DNA of 64,000 nt from Pseudomonas protegens (GCF_013407925.2 NZ_CP060201.1:62001-126000), one strand, 5' to 3'. Numbered from the stretch's first letter, positions 52,759 to 62,903 are shown. Numbers and translations: made by a program. Notes: generated by a model not told the origin, from the sequence alone.

Positions 52759-55700
52759 TAAATTCTTTCCATTTTCGGTAGCCACACGCGGATAAGGGAA
52801 AACAGCCGGTCAAGGTCGATGGGCTTGGCCAGGTAGTCGTTGGAACCGGCCTGCAGGCAGCGCTCCTGATCGTCCTTCATGGCCTTGGCGGTCACGGCGA
52901 TGATCGGCAGCTTGCGCCAGCGCGGGTCCTTGCGGATCTGCACCGTGGCTTCGAACCCGTCCATCTCCGGCATCATCACGTCCATCAGCACCAGGTCGAT
53001 ATCCTCCACTTCATTGAGGCGGGCAATGGCTTCATGGCCATTGCGCCCGATCACCACCACCGCGCCCTTGTGTTCCAGGGCGCTGGTCAGGGCAAAGATG
53101 TTGCGCACATCGTCATCCACCAGAAGAATCTTGCGCCCCTCGAACACCTTGTCGCGGCTGCGGGCGGTCTTGAGCATCTTCTGCCGCTCATGGGACAACT
53201 GGGATTCGACTTTGTGCAGAAAAAGCGTCACTTCATCCAGCAGGCGCTCCGGCGAGCGCGCGCCCTTGATGATGATCGAGCGCGAATACTTGCGCAGCTC
53301 GGCCTCTTCGTCCCGGGTCAGGTTGCGCCCGGTGTAGACGATCACCGGCGGGAAGGAGCAGATGTCCTCGGTGGACATGCGCTTGAGCAGGTCGTTGCCG
53401 AGCATGTCCGGCAGCTTGAGGTCGATGATCATGCAGTCGTAGACGTTCTCGCGCAGCAGGTCCAGAGCATCCTGGGCCAGGCCGACGGCGGTGATCTCGA
53501 TGTCGTCGTCGCCGATCAGGCGGGCGATGCTGTCGCGCTGCAGGTCGTCGTCCTCCACCAGCAGCACGCGCTTGACCTTCTGCGTCAGCTTGGCTTCCAG
53601 GCGGGCGAACACGTCCTTGAGCTCCTCGCGGGTGGTGGGTTTCACCGCGTAGCCCACGGCGCCCATGTGCATGGCCGCTTCCACCCGGTCTTCGACGGAA
53701 ATCACGTGCACCGGGATGTGCCGGGTCTGGGGGTGCTCCTTGAGCCGCTGCAGCACCGTGAGCCCGGAATGGTCGGGCAGGCGCATGTCCAGCAGGATCG
53801 CATCGGGGACGAACTGCTCCGCCAGGCTGAAGCCTTCGTCGGCGCCATGGGCCACCAGGCAGTGATACCCCAGCTCGTGGGCCAGATCGAAGAGGATGTG
53901 CGCAAAGTTCGCCTCATCTTCCACCACCAGGATGCAGCGACCGCTGAACGGCGCCTTGTCCCGGTCATCGGCGAACCGCGGGATCTCGACAGCCGCTGCC
54001 TCGGCCGACGTCGGCGCCACGCTCGGCGGCTGCGCCGCTGCTGCCGGCAACAACGCCGGCTGGGCCACGATCAACGGCTGCGCCGCTTCGCTGTAGTGCT
54101 GCGGCAGCACCAGGGTGAAGATACTGCCGCGCCCCGGCTCGCTGCTGACGCTGATCGAGCCGCCGAGCAGGGTCGCCAGATCGCGCGAGATCGACAGCCC
54201 CAGGCCGGTGCCGCCATAACGCCGGTTGGTGGTGCCATCGGCCTGGCGGAAAGCCTCGAAGATGCTTTCTTGCTGGTCCGCGGCGATACCGATCCCCGAA
54301 TCCTCCACGGCGAAGGCAATGCCGGCCCCCGGCTGGGCAGAAACGCTCAGGCTGACCTGGCCCTTTTCGGTGAACTTGACCGCGTTGGACAGCAGGTTCT
54401 TGAGAATCTGCTCGACCCGCTGGCGGTCGGTGAACAGCATCTGCGGCACCCCAGGCTGCAGTTGCACCTTGAATTCCAGGCCCTTGTCCGCGGTCAACGG
54501 CTGGAACAGGTTGCGCAAGCCATCCACCAGGCGCGGCACGCTGGCGTTTTCCGGACGCACTTCCAGCTTGCCGGCCTCGACCTTGGAAATGTCGAGGATG
54601 TCGTTGATCAGGTTCAGCAGGTCATTGCCGGCGGAGTAGATCGATTCGGCGAACTTGACCTGTTCGGCAGTGAGGTTCTCCTGGGGGTTTTCCGCCAGCA
54701 GCTTGGCCAGGATCAACGAGCTGTTGAGGGGCGTGCGCAACTCGTGGGACATGTTGGCGAGGAATTCGGACTTGTACCGGCTGGAACGCTGCAACTCCTC
54801 GGCGCGCTCTTCGAGCTGGGTCTGCGCCTCGTTCAACTCGTTGTTCTTGCGGTCCATGGCGTCGCGCTGCTCGGCGAGGATCTGCGCCTGTTCGGCCAGG
54901 CGTTCGTTGGTCTGCTCCAGCTCCACCTGCTGGGTTTCCAGGTGCACCTGGGACTCCTTGAGAATCCGCGACTGCTCCTCCAGCTCTTCGTTGGCGGTCT
55001 TCAACTCTTCCTGCTGCACCTGCAGCTCTTCGTTGAGCTGCTGGGTTTCGGCCAGCACTTCCTGCAGGCGCTGGCGATAGCGCGCGGCCTCGATGGAGGT
55101 GCCGATATTGCCGGCAATCAGCTCCAGCAACTCGACGTCGCGCTCGCTCAAGGCCCGCAGGAAGCCCAGCTCGATCACCCCGTTGACCCGATCGTCATCC
55201 CGGGTCGGCACCACCAGCGCGCTGTACGGCGCGCCTTCACCAAGGCCCGAGCTGACCTTGAAATAATCGGCCGGCACATTGTCCAGGCGGATCAGGCGCT
55301 TGTGCTGCGCGGCCTGCCCCACCAGGCCTTCATCGCCATACAGCGACTGTTCCTGCTGCTCCTGCTCGCGGGAGAAGCCATACGATGCCACGCGCTTGAG
55401 GCCGCCGTGGTCTTCGCGCACATACAGCGCCGCCACCGGCGTCCCCAGGTACTGGGCACAGAACTGCAGGATGTTGCGCCCCAGCAGGTTCAGGCTCAGT
55501 TGCCCGAGCATCTGTTCGGCCAGTTCAGTCTGGCCGTTGCGCAGCCAGGCTTGCTGCTCCAGGCGGCGCGCGCTCTGGTCCTGGGCCTCAAGGTTGTCGC
55601 TGTAGCTCTTTGACAGCGCCAGCAGGTCGCGGCGGCCGATGTAGGCCAGCAGGCCACTGATGCCCACCACGAACAGCAGGTACAGAATCACACTGAAAAT

Positions 55701-56252
55701 GGTCGTGCGGCTGACGTTTTCATTGCGTTCCAGGCGCAACTGCTGCTCCATGGCCACCGCGTCGTCGTACTCCTTGCGGATTTCGTCGGTCAGGCGCTTG
55801 CCGCGGCCGGCCTGGACCGCGCCACGGTAGTCGCCGTCCTGCCGACGCAGCTCGATCATGCCCTGGGCGAAGTTGTTCCACTCGGTCTGCAGGGCTTCCA
55901 GGCGCTTGAGCCGGTCCACCTGCTGCGGGTTGTCCTTCACCAGCTCCTGAAGGCTGCGCAGCTCGCTGACGATGCGCGGCTTGGCCACTTCGTAGGGGTC
56001 GAGAAAGTGCTCATCGCCGGTGATCAGGAAACCGCGCATGCCGGTTTCCAGGTCGATGGTCAGGCGCGCCGCCTCGTTGAGGTTGTTGATCACCCGATCC
56101 GTGTGCTGCACCCACTGGATTACCGAGAGCAGGTAGGTGATCAGGGACACGAAAAAAACCGCGCTGAGCACGCCCACACCCAGGGGCAGGCTGATATTGC
56201 GGGTCAGCAGCTGGCGAAAACTCTGTTCATCAATCGAAGTCGGACGAATCAT
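52758..56252 (-). CDS. Large CHASE3-GAF hybrid histidine kinase with three receivers
   Basis: A 1164-residue membrane kinase. Two membrane segments (VLSAVFFVSLITYLLS and TTIFSVILYLLFVVGISGLLA) bracket a CHASE3 sensor with NLNEAARLTIDLETGMRGFLITGDEHFLDP. A GAF domain follows (IGTPVAALYVREDHG region to about 400), a long Gln/Glu coiled coil, HisKA FLANMSHELRTPLNSS and HATPase (NLLSNAVKF, DSGIGI, GTGLGLSIS). Three C-terminal receivers with VEDE/VEDD/VDDD pockets complete it. I chose the ATG at 56252. It is the first gene of the minus-strand operon kinase-cheR-cheB-receiver kinase. Its CHASE3 domain senses an unknown signal in the periplasm. Confidence 0.9.
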   Translation of the reverse strand: MIRPTSIDEQSFRQLLTRNISLPLGVGVLSAVFFVSLITYLLSVIQWVQHTDRVINNLNEAARLTIDLETGMRGFLITGDEHFLDPYEVAKPRIVSELRSLQELVKDNPQQVDRLKRLEALQTEWNNFAQGMIELRRQDGDYRGAVQAGRGKRLTDEIRKEYDDAVAMEQQLRLERNENVSRTTIFSVILYLLFVVGISGLLAYIGRRDLLALSKSYSDNLEAQDQSARRLEQQAWLRNGQTELAEQMLGQLSLNLLGRNILQFCAQYLGTPVAALYVREDHGGLKRVASYGFSREQEQQEQSLYGDEGLVGQAAQHKRLIRLDNVPADYFKVSSGLGEGAPYSALVVPTRDDDRVNGVIELGFLRALSERDVELLELIAGNIGTSIEAARYRQRLQEVLAETQQLNEELQVQQEELKTANEELEEQSRILKESQVHLETQQVELEQTNERLAEQAQILAEQRDAMDRKNNELNEAQTQLEERAEELQRSSRYKSEFLANMSHELRTPLNSSLILAKLLAENPQENLTAEQVKFAESIYSAGNDLLNLINDILDISKVEAGKLEVRPENASVPRLVDGLRNLFQPLTADKGLEFKVQLQPGVPQMLFTDRQRVEQILKNLLSNAVKFTEKGQVSLSVSAQPGAGIAFAVEDSGIGIAADQQESIFEAFRQADGTTNRRYGGTGLGLSISRDLATLLGGSISVSSEPGRGSIFTLVLPQHYSEAAQPLIVAQPALLPAAAAQPPSVAPTSAEAAAVEIPRFADDRDKAPFSGRCILVVEDEANFAHILFDLAHELGYHCLVAHGADEGFSLAEQFVPDAILLDMRLPDHSGLTVLQRLKEHPQTRHIPVHVISVEDRVEAAMHMGAVGYAVKPTTREELKDVFARLEAKLTQKVKRVLLVEDDDLQRDSIARLIGDDDIEITAVGLAQDALDLLRENVYDCMIIDLKLPDMLGNDLLKRMSTEDICSFPPVIVYTGRNLTRDEEAELRKYSRSIIIKGARSPERLLDEVTLFLHKVESQLSHERQKMLKTARSRDKVFEGRKILLVDDDVRNIFALTSALEHKGAVVVIGRNGHEAIARLNEVEDIDLVLMDVMMPEMDGFEATVQIRKDPRWRKLPIIAVTAKAMKDDQERCLQAGSNDYLAKPIDLDRLFSLIRVWLPKMERI

Positions 56253-56506
56253 TTGATGGACCTGGACGCTGGTAAAAAAAACGAAGTTTGCCCCACATTC
56301 GGCCATTACAGCTATTTTTTATAACCTGTGGGTTCACCACTGCAATTGAAGCTGCGCTGGGACAAAGGAAGCGGTTATTCTTGCCGACGCTTGTACAAAC
56401 GCATTTTTTTGTACAGCTTCGGGAACTTGTGGCCAGCTGCCACTTACTGATGCACAAGGCCGCCTGTCACGCCGCCCCGTCGAATTCATTTCTTGAGAGT
56501 GCCCCT

Positions 56507-56866
56507 ATGCCCGCCAGCGCTTCCACCATCCTAGTCGTCGAAGACGATGCCATCGTGCGCATGTTGATTGTCGATGTTCTCGAAGAGCTCGAATTCAGCG
56601 TCCTGGAAGCCGATGGCAGCGACGCCGCGCTGCAGCTGCTGGAAGATGCCGGGCAAGGCATCGACCTGCTGATGACCGATGTCGGCCTGCCCGGCATGAA
56701 CGGCCGCGAACTGGCCGAGCGAGCCCGGCGACTGCGCCCGCAATTGCCGGTGCTGTTCGCCAGCGGTTATGCCGAATCCATCGACGTGCCGGCCGGCATG
56801 GCGGTGATCGGCAAGCCCTTTTCCATCGATCAACTGCGGGACAAGGTGCGCAGCATCCTCGGCTGA
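56507..56866 (+). CDS. Single-domain response regulator
   Basis: A 119-residue receiver only: pocket VVEDDA, phospho-accepting Asp in LLMTDVGLPGM, Lys in VIGKPF. It is divergent from the large kinase gene, with a 254-base gap, and probably belongs to the same pathway. I chose the ATG at 56507 with GAGAG upstream; the longer frame is not conserved in style. Confidence 0.85.
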   Translation: MPASASTILVVEDDAIVRMLIVDVLEELEFSVLEADGSDAALQLLEDAGQGIDLLMTDVGLPGMNGRELAERARRLRPQLPVLFASGYAESIDVPAGMAVIGKPFSIDQLRDKVRSILG

Positions 56867-56934
56867 TCCGGTGGCGGCCGGCTGTGGTTTAATGGCGACC
56901 TTTTTTTGCCCCCGCCTGCCAGGAATGCCCGCTC

Positions 56935-58233
56935 ATGAGTCCCACCGCCGCAACCAAAGTCCTGATCATTGGTTACGTCTGGCCCGAACCCCGCTCCTCC
57001 GCCGCCGGCGGGCACATGATGCAGATCCTCCAGAGCTTTCTCGATCAGGGTTGGGAGCTGACCTTCAGCAGCCCGGCCAACGAGGGCGAGCACAAGGAGG
57101 ATCTGGCGGCCCTGGGCATCCGCGAGTGCCCGATCGAACTCAACAACAGCAGTTTTGACCGCTTCGTCGCCGAGCTGGCGCCGGATATCGTGCTGTTCGA
57201 CCAGTTCATGATGGAAGAGCAGTTCGGCTGGCGCGTCGAGCAGCACTGCCCCAATGCCCTGCGGGTCCTGGAAACCTCGGACCTGCAATGCCTGCGCCAC
57301 GCCCGCCACCAGCGCCTCAAGGATCACCTCAAGGCCGGCGCCGACGAGGATGACTTCAGCGCCCTGTTCAGCCGGGCGCCGGCGGAAGAATTCCGCCACA
57401 TGGCCGACACCGACCTGGCCAAGCGCGAGATCGCCGCCATCTACCGCTGCGACCTGAGCCTGATGATCTCCGAAGTGGAGATCGAGCTGCTGGTGCAGCA
57501 GTTCCGCCTGCCCCCGGCCTTGCTGCACTGGTGCCCGCTGATGCTGGAGCGGTTGCCGGAGGAGTTCCCGCCCTTCGAACAGCGGGCGCATTTCCTCAGC
57601 ATCGGCAATTTTCGCCACGCGCCGAACTGGGACGCCGTGCTGTGGATGAAGAATCGCGTGTGGCCGCTGATCCGCCAGCAACTGCCCGGCGCGCAGTTGC
57701 ACCTGTACGGCGCCTATACCCCACCCAAGGCCGCGGCGCTGCACAACCCGGCCCAGGGCTTTCACATCATGAACTGGGCCGAAGACGCGCTGCAGGTGAT
57801 GAGCGCGGCGCGGATCTGCCTGGCGCCCCTGCGCTTCGGCGCGGGGATCAAGGGCAAGCTGCTGGACGCCATGCTCTGCGGCACGCCGAGCGTGACCACC
57901 CCGGTGGGCAGCGAATCCATGTCCCAGGACGACCTGCCGTGGCCGGGGGCGGTGGCCGAGTCCGCCAGCGCCCTGGCGGCGGCCGCGGTGCGCCTGTATC
58001 AGGATCAGGCCTTGTGGAACCAGGCCCAGGCCGATGGCGCCCGCCTGCTGCAAGCCCGCTACCGCCAGCAGGTCCACGGCCCGGCGCTGATCCAGCGCCT
58101 GCAGCACTGCCGTCAGCACCTGGAACACCTGCGCCGCGACAACTTCACCGGCGCCATGCTGCGCCACCACCATCACAAGAGCACCCAATACATGGCGCAG
58201 TGGATCGAGGCGAAGAACCGCCCCGCCTCCTGA
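56935..58233 (+). CDS. Glycosyltransferase (GT4-like)
   Basis: A 432-residue GT-B protein. The N-terminal Rossmann half opens VLIIGYVWPEPRSSAAGGHMM, and the C-terminal nucleotide-sugar half has FLSIGNFRHAPNWDAV, LHLYGAY and APLRFGAGIKGKLLDAMLCG..SVTTPVG. The last shares the usual GIKGK..EAM pattern of family 4 enzymes. The last 40 residues are His-rich (RHHHHKS). The acceptor is unknown. Start at 56935 with AGGAA upstream. It follows the receiver gene by 68 bases and is on the same strand, but a functional tie is not shown. Confidence 0.8.
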   Translation: MSPTAATKVLIIGYVWPEPRSSAAGGHMMQILQSFLDQGWELTFSSPANEGEHKEDLAALGIRECPIELNNSSFDRFVAELAPDIVLFDQFMMEEQFGWRVEQHCPNALRVLETSDLQCLRHARHQRLKDHLKAGADEDDFSALFSRAPAEEFRHMADTDLAKREIAAIYRCDLSLMISEVEIELLVQQFRLPPALLHWCPLMLERLPEEFPPFEQRAHFLSIGNFRHAPNWDAVLWMKNRVWPLIRQQLPGAQLHLYGAYTPPKAAALHNPAQGFHIMNWAEDALQVMSAARICLAPLRFGAGIKGKLLDAMLCGTPSVTTPVGSESMSQDDLPWPGAVAESASALAAAAVRLYQDQALWNQAQADGARLLQARYRQQVHGPALIQRLQHCRQHLEHLRRDNFTGAMLRHHHHKSTQYMAQWIEAKNRPAS

Positions 58234-58245
58234 CCCCGCGCCCTT

Positions 58246-58322
58246 CACCCGAGAGCCGGCCAGCCGGCGCCTACAAAAAACCGTGGCCTGCCCGCTGCGG
58301 GAGCTGGCTGGCCAGCGAAGGC
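58246..58322. repeat. REP doublet
   Basis: GAGAGCCGGCCAGCCGGCGCC faces GGGAGCTGGCTGGCCAGCG: two REP-like palindromes in opposite orientation behind the glycosyltransferase gene. Confidence 0.55.
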
Positions 58323-58460
58323 GCCAGCAAGTTCAGCACAAACCTTGCGCCCCTCCCCGCCGTACAGCCGACTCACGCGGGGACGGGCACTCACCTCATC
58401 CATAGAAGTAAACGAATCTCGTTCAGCTTGCGTTCAGCAGATGGCAATGATCTTCATTTA

Positions 58461-58479
58461 GCAATGAGTATCATTATGT
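58461..58479. promoter_or_regulatory. Fur box of the efe operon
   Basis: GCAATGAGTATCATTATGT matches the 14-base core AATGATAATCATTA at 12 positions and lies 40 bases before the efeU start. Ferric-uptake regulation of this ferrous/ferric iron operon is expected. Confidence 0.75.
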
Positions 58480-58518
58480 TACAAATTGATTCCCTAGCCA
58501 TTGCCCCGCCGGTGCTGA

Positions 58519-59367
58519 ATGCTCGTTCCATTTCTGATCATGCTGCGCGAAGGGATTGAAGCCGCGCTTATCGTTGGCATCATCGCCAGTTACCTGCAAC
58601 AGACCGGCCGCGGCCAGTGGATGCCCGCGGTGTGGATCGGAGTGTTTCTCGCCGCGGCCCTGGCCCTGCTGGTGGGTGGCGGTCTGGAATTGATGAGCGC
58701 CGAATTCCCGCAGAAGCAGCAGGAACTCTTCGAAGGCATCGTCGGCCTGGTGGCCGTGGGCATCCTCAGTTCCATGGTGTTCTGGATGCGCAAGGTGGCC
58801 CGTTCCATCAAGCACTCCCTGCAGGTGTCGCTGGACCAGGCCCTGGCCGGTTCCCGGCATCAGGTCATGGCCCTGATCGCCATGGTGTTCTTCGCCGTGG
58901 CCCGCGAAGGCCTGGAAACCGTGTTCTTCCTGCTGGCGGTGTTCCAGCAGAGCGAAGGCCCCGGCGCGCCCATTGGCGCCCTGCTCGGCCTGAGCGTGGC
59001 CATCATCGTCGGCTTCCTGATCTACAGCGGCAGCATGCGCCTGAACCTCGGGCTGTTCTTCCGCTGGACCGGGCTGTTCATCCTGCTGGTGGCCGCCGGC
59101 ATCCTCGCCAACTCGGTGCAGGCCCTGCACGAAGCCGGGATCTGGAACCACTGGCAGAGCGTGCTCTTCGACTTCAGCGCCAGCCTGCCCATGGACGGCC
59201 CTTTGGGCTCGGTGCTGGCCGGCATGTTCGGCTATCAGGACGCGCCTACCGTCAGCACCCTCGGCGCCTATGGGCTGTACCTGGCGGTGACCCTGGTGCT
59301 GTTCTTCCTGCCCGCCGGCGCCCCGGCTAAGACGCCGGCCCCGACCTCTTCCGTTTCCAGTCAGTAA
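58519..59367 (+). CDS. efeU: EfeU ferrous/ferric iron permease (FTR1 family)
   Basis: A 282-residue inner-membrane permease. The two iron-binding REXXE motifs are REGIEAALI near the start and REGLETVFF near residue 135. Seven membrane segments are visible. FTR1/EfeU carries iron supplied by EfeO and EfeB. The ATG at 58519 begins MLVPFLIMLREG. First gene of the operon; the next starts nine bases after its stop. Confidence 0.93.
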   Translation: MLVPFLIMLREGIEAALIVGIIASYLQQTGRGQWMPAVWIGVFLAAALALLVGGGLELMSAEFPQKQQELFEGIVGLVAVGILSSMVFWMRKVARSIKHSLQVSLDQALAGSRHQVMALIAMVFFAVAREGLETVFFLLAVFQQSEGPGAPIGALLGLSVAIIVGFLIYSGSMRLNLGLFFRWTGLFILLVAAGILANSVQALHEAGIWNHWQSVLFDFSASLPMDGPLGSVLAGMFGYQDAPTVSTLGAYGLYLAVTLVLFFLPAGAPAKTPAPTSSVSSQ

Positions 59368-59376
59368 GGCTCCCCC

Positions 59377-60576
59377 ATGACCCAGCAAGCCTCTCCCCAG
59401 GCCTCGCCGCCCCGCGCCTTGCGCTGGGCGGTGGCCGGCTCGGTGATCGTGATGATCGCCGCCGGCGGGCTGTTCTATTACGCCTCGCAACTGGCCGCCG
59501 ACAAGCGCCAGGCGCACCAGGGCGAAATCATCGTGACCATCCACCCCAAGAGCTGTGAGCCCAATGCGCTGACGGTTCCGGCCGGGCACGCCAGCTTTCG
59601 CATCGTCAACCGCTCCGATCGCGCCGTGGAATGGGAAATCCTCGACGGCGTGCTGGTGGTCGAGGAGCGCGAGAACATCGCCCCGGGCCTGAGCCAGGTG
59701 ATCAACGCCAACCTGCAACCGGGTGACTACGCCATGACCTGCGGGCTGTTGAGCAACCCCCGCGGCACCCTGCATGTGACGGCCACCGCCGAGTCCGAGG
59801 CCCAGGCCAAGGCCGGTCCCTCGCTGGTGGCCTTTATCGGTCCGCTATCGGAGTTCCGGGTCTACCTGAGCCTTTCCGCCAGCGCCCTGGTCAAGGCGGT
59901 GAACGCCTTGCAGCAAGCCATCGACGCCGGCGACCTGAAGCAGGCCCAGGCCCTGTACCTGCCGGCCCGCGCCGCCTATCAGCGTCTGGCGCCGGCGGCC
60001 CAGCGCCTGGCCGAGCTGGACAACGCCATCAACGCCCGCGCCGACTACTTCGAGCAGCGCGAGCAGGACCCGGGCTTTCGCGGCTTCCACCGCCTGGAAT
60101 ACGGCCTGTTCGAGCAACGCGACCTGGCCGGCCTGGCCCCGGTGGCGCAAGGCTTGTCCAGCGATGTGGCGCGCCTCAAGGAACAGCTGCTGGCCCAGAC
60201 CCTGGCGCCGCAGCAACTGGTGGACCTGGTGGCGCGCAACCTGCGCAGTCTGGCCGAGCGGCGAGCCGGCAGCGGTGAAGAGGAACGCTACAGCCACAGC
60301 GACCTCAACGGCTTTGCCGCCAACCTGGAAACCACGCGCAAGGTCATCGACCTGCTGCGCCCCCTGCTGAGCAAATCCGCCGCCCCCTTGCTGACCCAGG
60401 TGGACGCCGCCACCCAGGCCCTGGCCAGCCGCCTCGACAACCTGCGCCAAGGCTTCGGCTACGTGGCCTACGACCAAGTCAGCGCTGCACAACGCCAAGA
60501 GATCGCCGACAAGGCCAAGGCCCTGGCCGACGCCCTCGACGCCATCGACCCCGCACTCGGCCTTTCCGGCCTGTAA
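59377..60576 (+). CDS. efeO: EfeO periplasmic protein with cupredoxin and M75 domains
   Basis: A 399-residue protein. A membrane or signal segment (AVAGSVIVMIAAGGLFYYA) is followed by a cupredoxin-like domain with HPKSCEPNAL and YAMTCGLL (Cys/Met copper-type ligands) and an imelysin/M75 domain with the HRLEYGLF (HXXE) iron motif. It is thought to oxidise or bind iron and hand it to EfeU. Between efeU and efeB, spacing nine and fifteen bases. Confidence 0.92.
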   Translation: MTQQASPQASPPRALRWAVAGSVIVMIAAGGLFYYASQLAADKRQAHQGEIIVTIHPKSCEPNALTVPAGHASFRIVNRSDRAVEWEILDGVLVVEERENIAPGLSQVINANLQPGDYAMTCGLLSNPRGTLHVTATAESEAQAKAGPSLVAFIGPLSEFRVYLSLSASALVKAVNALQQAIDAGDLKQAQALYLPARAAYQRLAPAAQRLAELDNAINARADYFEQREQDPGFRGFHRLEYGLFEQRDLAGLAPVAQGLSSDVARLKEQLLAQTLAPQQLVDLVARNLRSLAERRAGSGEEERYSHSDLNGFAANLETTRKVIDLLRPLLSKSAAPLLTQVDAATQALASRLDNLRQGFGYVAYDQVSAAQRQEIADKAKALADALDAIDPALGLSGL

Positions 60577-60591
60577 CCAGACGAGCCCTCC

Positions 60592-61902
60592 ATGAACGAT
60601 TCAGATCAAGCCAACCCTTCCTTCAGCGCCCAACGCCGGCGCGTACTGCTGGGCATGGGCGCCGCCGGCGTGGCCCTGGCCGGCAGCAGCCTGAGCTGTC
60701 CGGCCATGGCCGCCGCGCAGGCCCAGGTCACCGAAGCCCCGAGCAGCGACCGGACCCTGGATCGCCACGATTTTCACGGCCGGCACCAGAGCGGCATCGT
60801 CACCCCGCGCCCGGCGGCGGGCATGCTGGTGTCCTTCGATGTCCTGGCCCGCGACCGTGACGACCTGGAGCGGCTGTTCCGTACCCTCAACCAGCGCATT
60901 GCCTTTCTCATGAGTGGCGGCCCGGTGACCCAGGTCGACCCGAAGCTGCCGCCGCTGGACTCCGGCATCCTCGGCCCGGTGGTGACCCCGGACAACCTGA
61001 CCATCACCGTGTCGGTGGGCGCCTCGCTGTTCGACGAGCGCTTCGGCCTGGCGGCGGCCAAGCCCAAGCGCCTGATCCGCATGGTGGGGTTTCCCAACGA
61101 CGCCCTGGAACCGGCCTGCTGCCATGGCGACCTGAGCCTGCAGTTCTGCGCCAACACCGCCGACACCAACATCCACGCCCTGCGCGACATCGTGAAGAAC
61201 CTGCCGGACCTGCTGCTGGTGCGCTGGAAACAGGAAGGCAGCGTACCGCCCCAGGCCCCGGCCAAGCCCGGCGAGCCGGCGCAGAGCGCGCGCAACTTCC
61301 TGGGCTTTCGCGATGGTTCGGCCAACCCCGACTCCAATGACCAGCAGGCCATGCAGCAGATCGTCTGGGTCCAGCCCGGCAGCGACGAACCGGCCTGGGC
61401 GGCCCATGGCAGCTACCAGGCGGTGCGGATCATCCGCAACTTCGTCGAGCGCTGGGACCGCACCCCGCTGCAAGAGCAGGAAAGCATCATCGGCCGGGTC
61501 AAGACCACGGGCGCGCCCATGGATGGCCAGAAGGAAAGCCAGGTGCCCGACTACAGCAAGGACCCCCACGGCAAGCTGACCAAGCTCGACGCGCACATCC
61601 GCCTGGCCAACCCGCGCACCGCGCAGACCCGGCAGAACCTGATCCTGCGTCGGCCATTCAACTACTCCAACGGGGTCAACAAGAACGGCCAGCTGGACAT
61701 GGGCCTGCTGTTCATCTGCTACCAGGCCGACCTGGAAAAAGGCTTTATCGCGGTACAGACCCGCCTCAACGGCGAACCCCTGGAGGAGTACCTCAAGCCC
61801 ACCGGCGGCGGTTACTTCTTCACCTTGCCGGGGGTCACCGGCGCAGAGGATTTCATCGGCCGCTCGCTGCTCGATGCTACCCGAGCGACAACCACGGCCT
61901 GA
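60592..61902 (+). CDS. efeB: EfeB DyP-type heme peroxidase
   Basis: A 436-residue Tat-exported peroxidase. The leader has the twin arginine in [20 protein letters not shown]. The DyP catalytic motif [11 protein letters not shown] carries the distal Asp, and the heme-ligand His region lies later in the chain. EfeB releases iron from heme or oxidises it for EfeO/EfeU. Starts 15 bases after efeO. Confidence 0.93.
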   Translation: MNDSDQANPSFSAQRRRVLLGMGAAGVALAGSSLSCPAMAAAQAQVTEAPSSDRTLDRHDFHGRHQSGIVTPRPAAGMLVSFDVLARDRDDLERLFRTLNQRIAFLMSGGPVTQVDPKLPPLDSGILGPVVTPDNLTITVSVGASLFDERFGLAAAKPKRLIRMVGFPNDALEPACCHGDLSLQFCANTADTNIHALRDIVKNLPDLLLVRWKQEGSVPPQAPAKPGEPAQSARNFLGFRDGSANPDSNDQQAMQQIVWVQPGSDEPAWAAHGSYQAVRIIRNFVERWDRTPLQEQESIIGRVKTTGAPMDGQKESQVPDYSKDPHGKLTKLDAHIRLANPRTAQTRQNLILRRPFNYSNGVNKNGQLDMGLLFICYQADLEKGFIAVQTRLNGEPLEEYLKPTGGGYFFTLPGVTGAEDFIGRSLLDATRATTTA

Positions 61903-61937
61903 CACCCCCAACACAACCACCCCCACGGAAACGTCCC

Positions 61938-62762
61938 ATGAAAAAGTCGCCTATCGCTGTGTTGCTGACCCTCGGCCTGCTCCACGCCCCATTGTCGGCG
62001 TTCGCCGCCACCGCGCCCCTGGAGCTGGTGGGGCCGATCTCCGACTACAAGATCTACGTCACCGAACAGCTCGATGAGCTGGCCAGCCATACCCAGCAGT
62101 TCACCGCCGCGGTGAAACAGGGCGACCTGGCCAGCGCCAAAAAGCTCTACGCGCCGACCCGGGTCTACTACGAGTCGATCGAACCGATCGCCGAGCTCTT
62201 CAGTGACTTGGACGCGTCCATCGACTCGCGGGTCGACGATCACGAACAAGGCGTCAAGGCCGCAGACTTCACCGGCTTCCACCGCCTGGAATACTCGCTG
62301 TTCTCGGAAAACAGCACAGAAGGCCTGGGCGAGCTGGCCGAGCGCCTGAACAAAGACGTCAAGGACCTGCAGACCCGCGTCGCCGGCCTGACCTTCCCGC
62401 CGGAAAAAGTCGTCGGCGGCGCCGCCGCGTTGCTGGAAGAAGTGGCCGCGACCAAGATCTCCGGCGAGGAAGACCGCTACAGCCACACCGACCTCTACGA
62501 CTTCCAGGGCAACATCGACGGCGCGAAGAAGATCGTCGACCTGTTCCGCGGCCAGATCGCCAAGCAGGACCAGGCCTTTGTCGCCAAGGTGGACAAGAAC
62601 TTCGCCACGGTGAACACCATCCTGGCCAAGTACAAAACCGCCGACGGCGGCTTCATGACCTACGACAAGGTCAAGGACAGCGACCGCAAGGCCCTGGTGG
62701 GCCCGGTCAACACCCTGGCCGAAGACCTCTCGACCCTGCGCGGCAAACTGGGCCTGAACTGA
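61938..62762 (+). CDS. efeM: EfeM-type M75 family protein (second EfeO, without cupredoxin)
   Basis: A 274-residue secreted protein. Signal SPIAVLLTLGLLHAPLSAFAA is followed directly by an imelysin/M75 domain with HRLEYSLFSEN (HXXE) and matching helices (SGEEDRYSHTDLYDFQGNI, cf. EfeO SGEEERYSHSDLNGFAANL). It lacks the cupredoxin part. Such short EfeO forms (EfeM) accompany EfeU in some bacteria; both types in one operon is less common. Starts 35 bases after efeB. Confidence 0.88.
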   Translation: MKKSPIAVLLTLGLLHAPLSAFAATAPLELVGPISDYKIYVTEQLDELASHTQQFTAAVKQGDLASAKKLYAPTRVYYESIEPIAELFSDLDASIDSRVDDHEQGVKAADFTGFHRLEYSLFSENSTEGLGELAERLNKDVKDLQTRVAGLTFPPEKVVGGAAALLEEVAATKISGEEDRYSHTDLYDFQGNIDGAKKIVDLFRGQIAKQDQAFVAKVDKNFATVNTILAKYKTADGGFMTYDKVKDSDRKALVGPVNTLAEDLSTLRGKLGLN

Positions 62763-62785
62763 ACCCGACGCCCACGCCGCCACCT

Positions 62786-62816
62786 GTAGGAGCTGGCTTG
62801 CCAGCGAAAGCGTTCT
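62786..62816 (+). repeat. Single REP-type repeat
   Basis: CTGTAGGAGCTGGCTTGCC then AGCGAAAGCG, the same P. fluorescens-group palindrome as at 4381, behind the efe operon. Confidence 0.6.
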
Positions 62817-62903
62817 TGAGCTCAACCCGCCTCAAGGCACTCTTCGTCAGCCAGCCAGCGCCAGCGGCAGCATCACCGATGCAGATAAGACTGGGCTGTG
62901 ACG

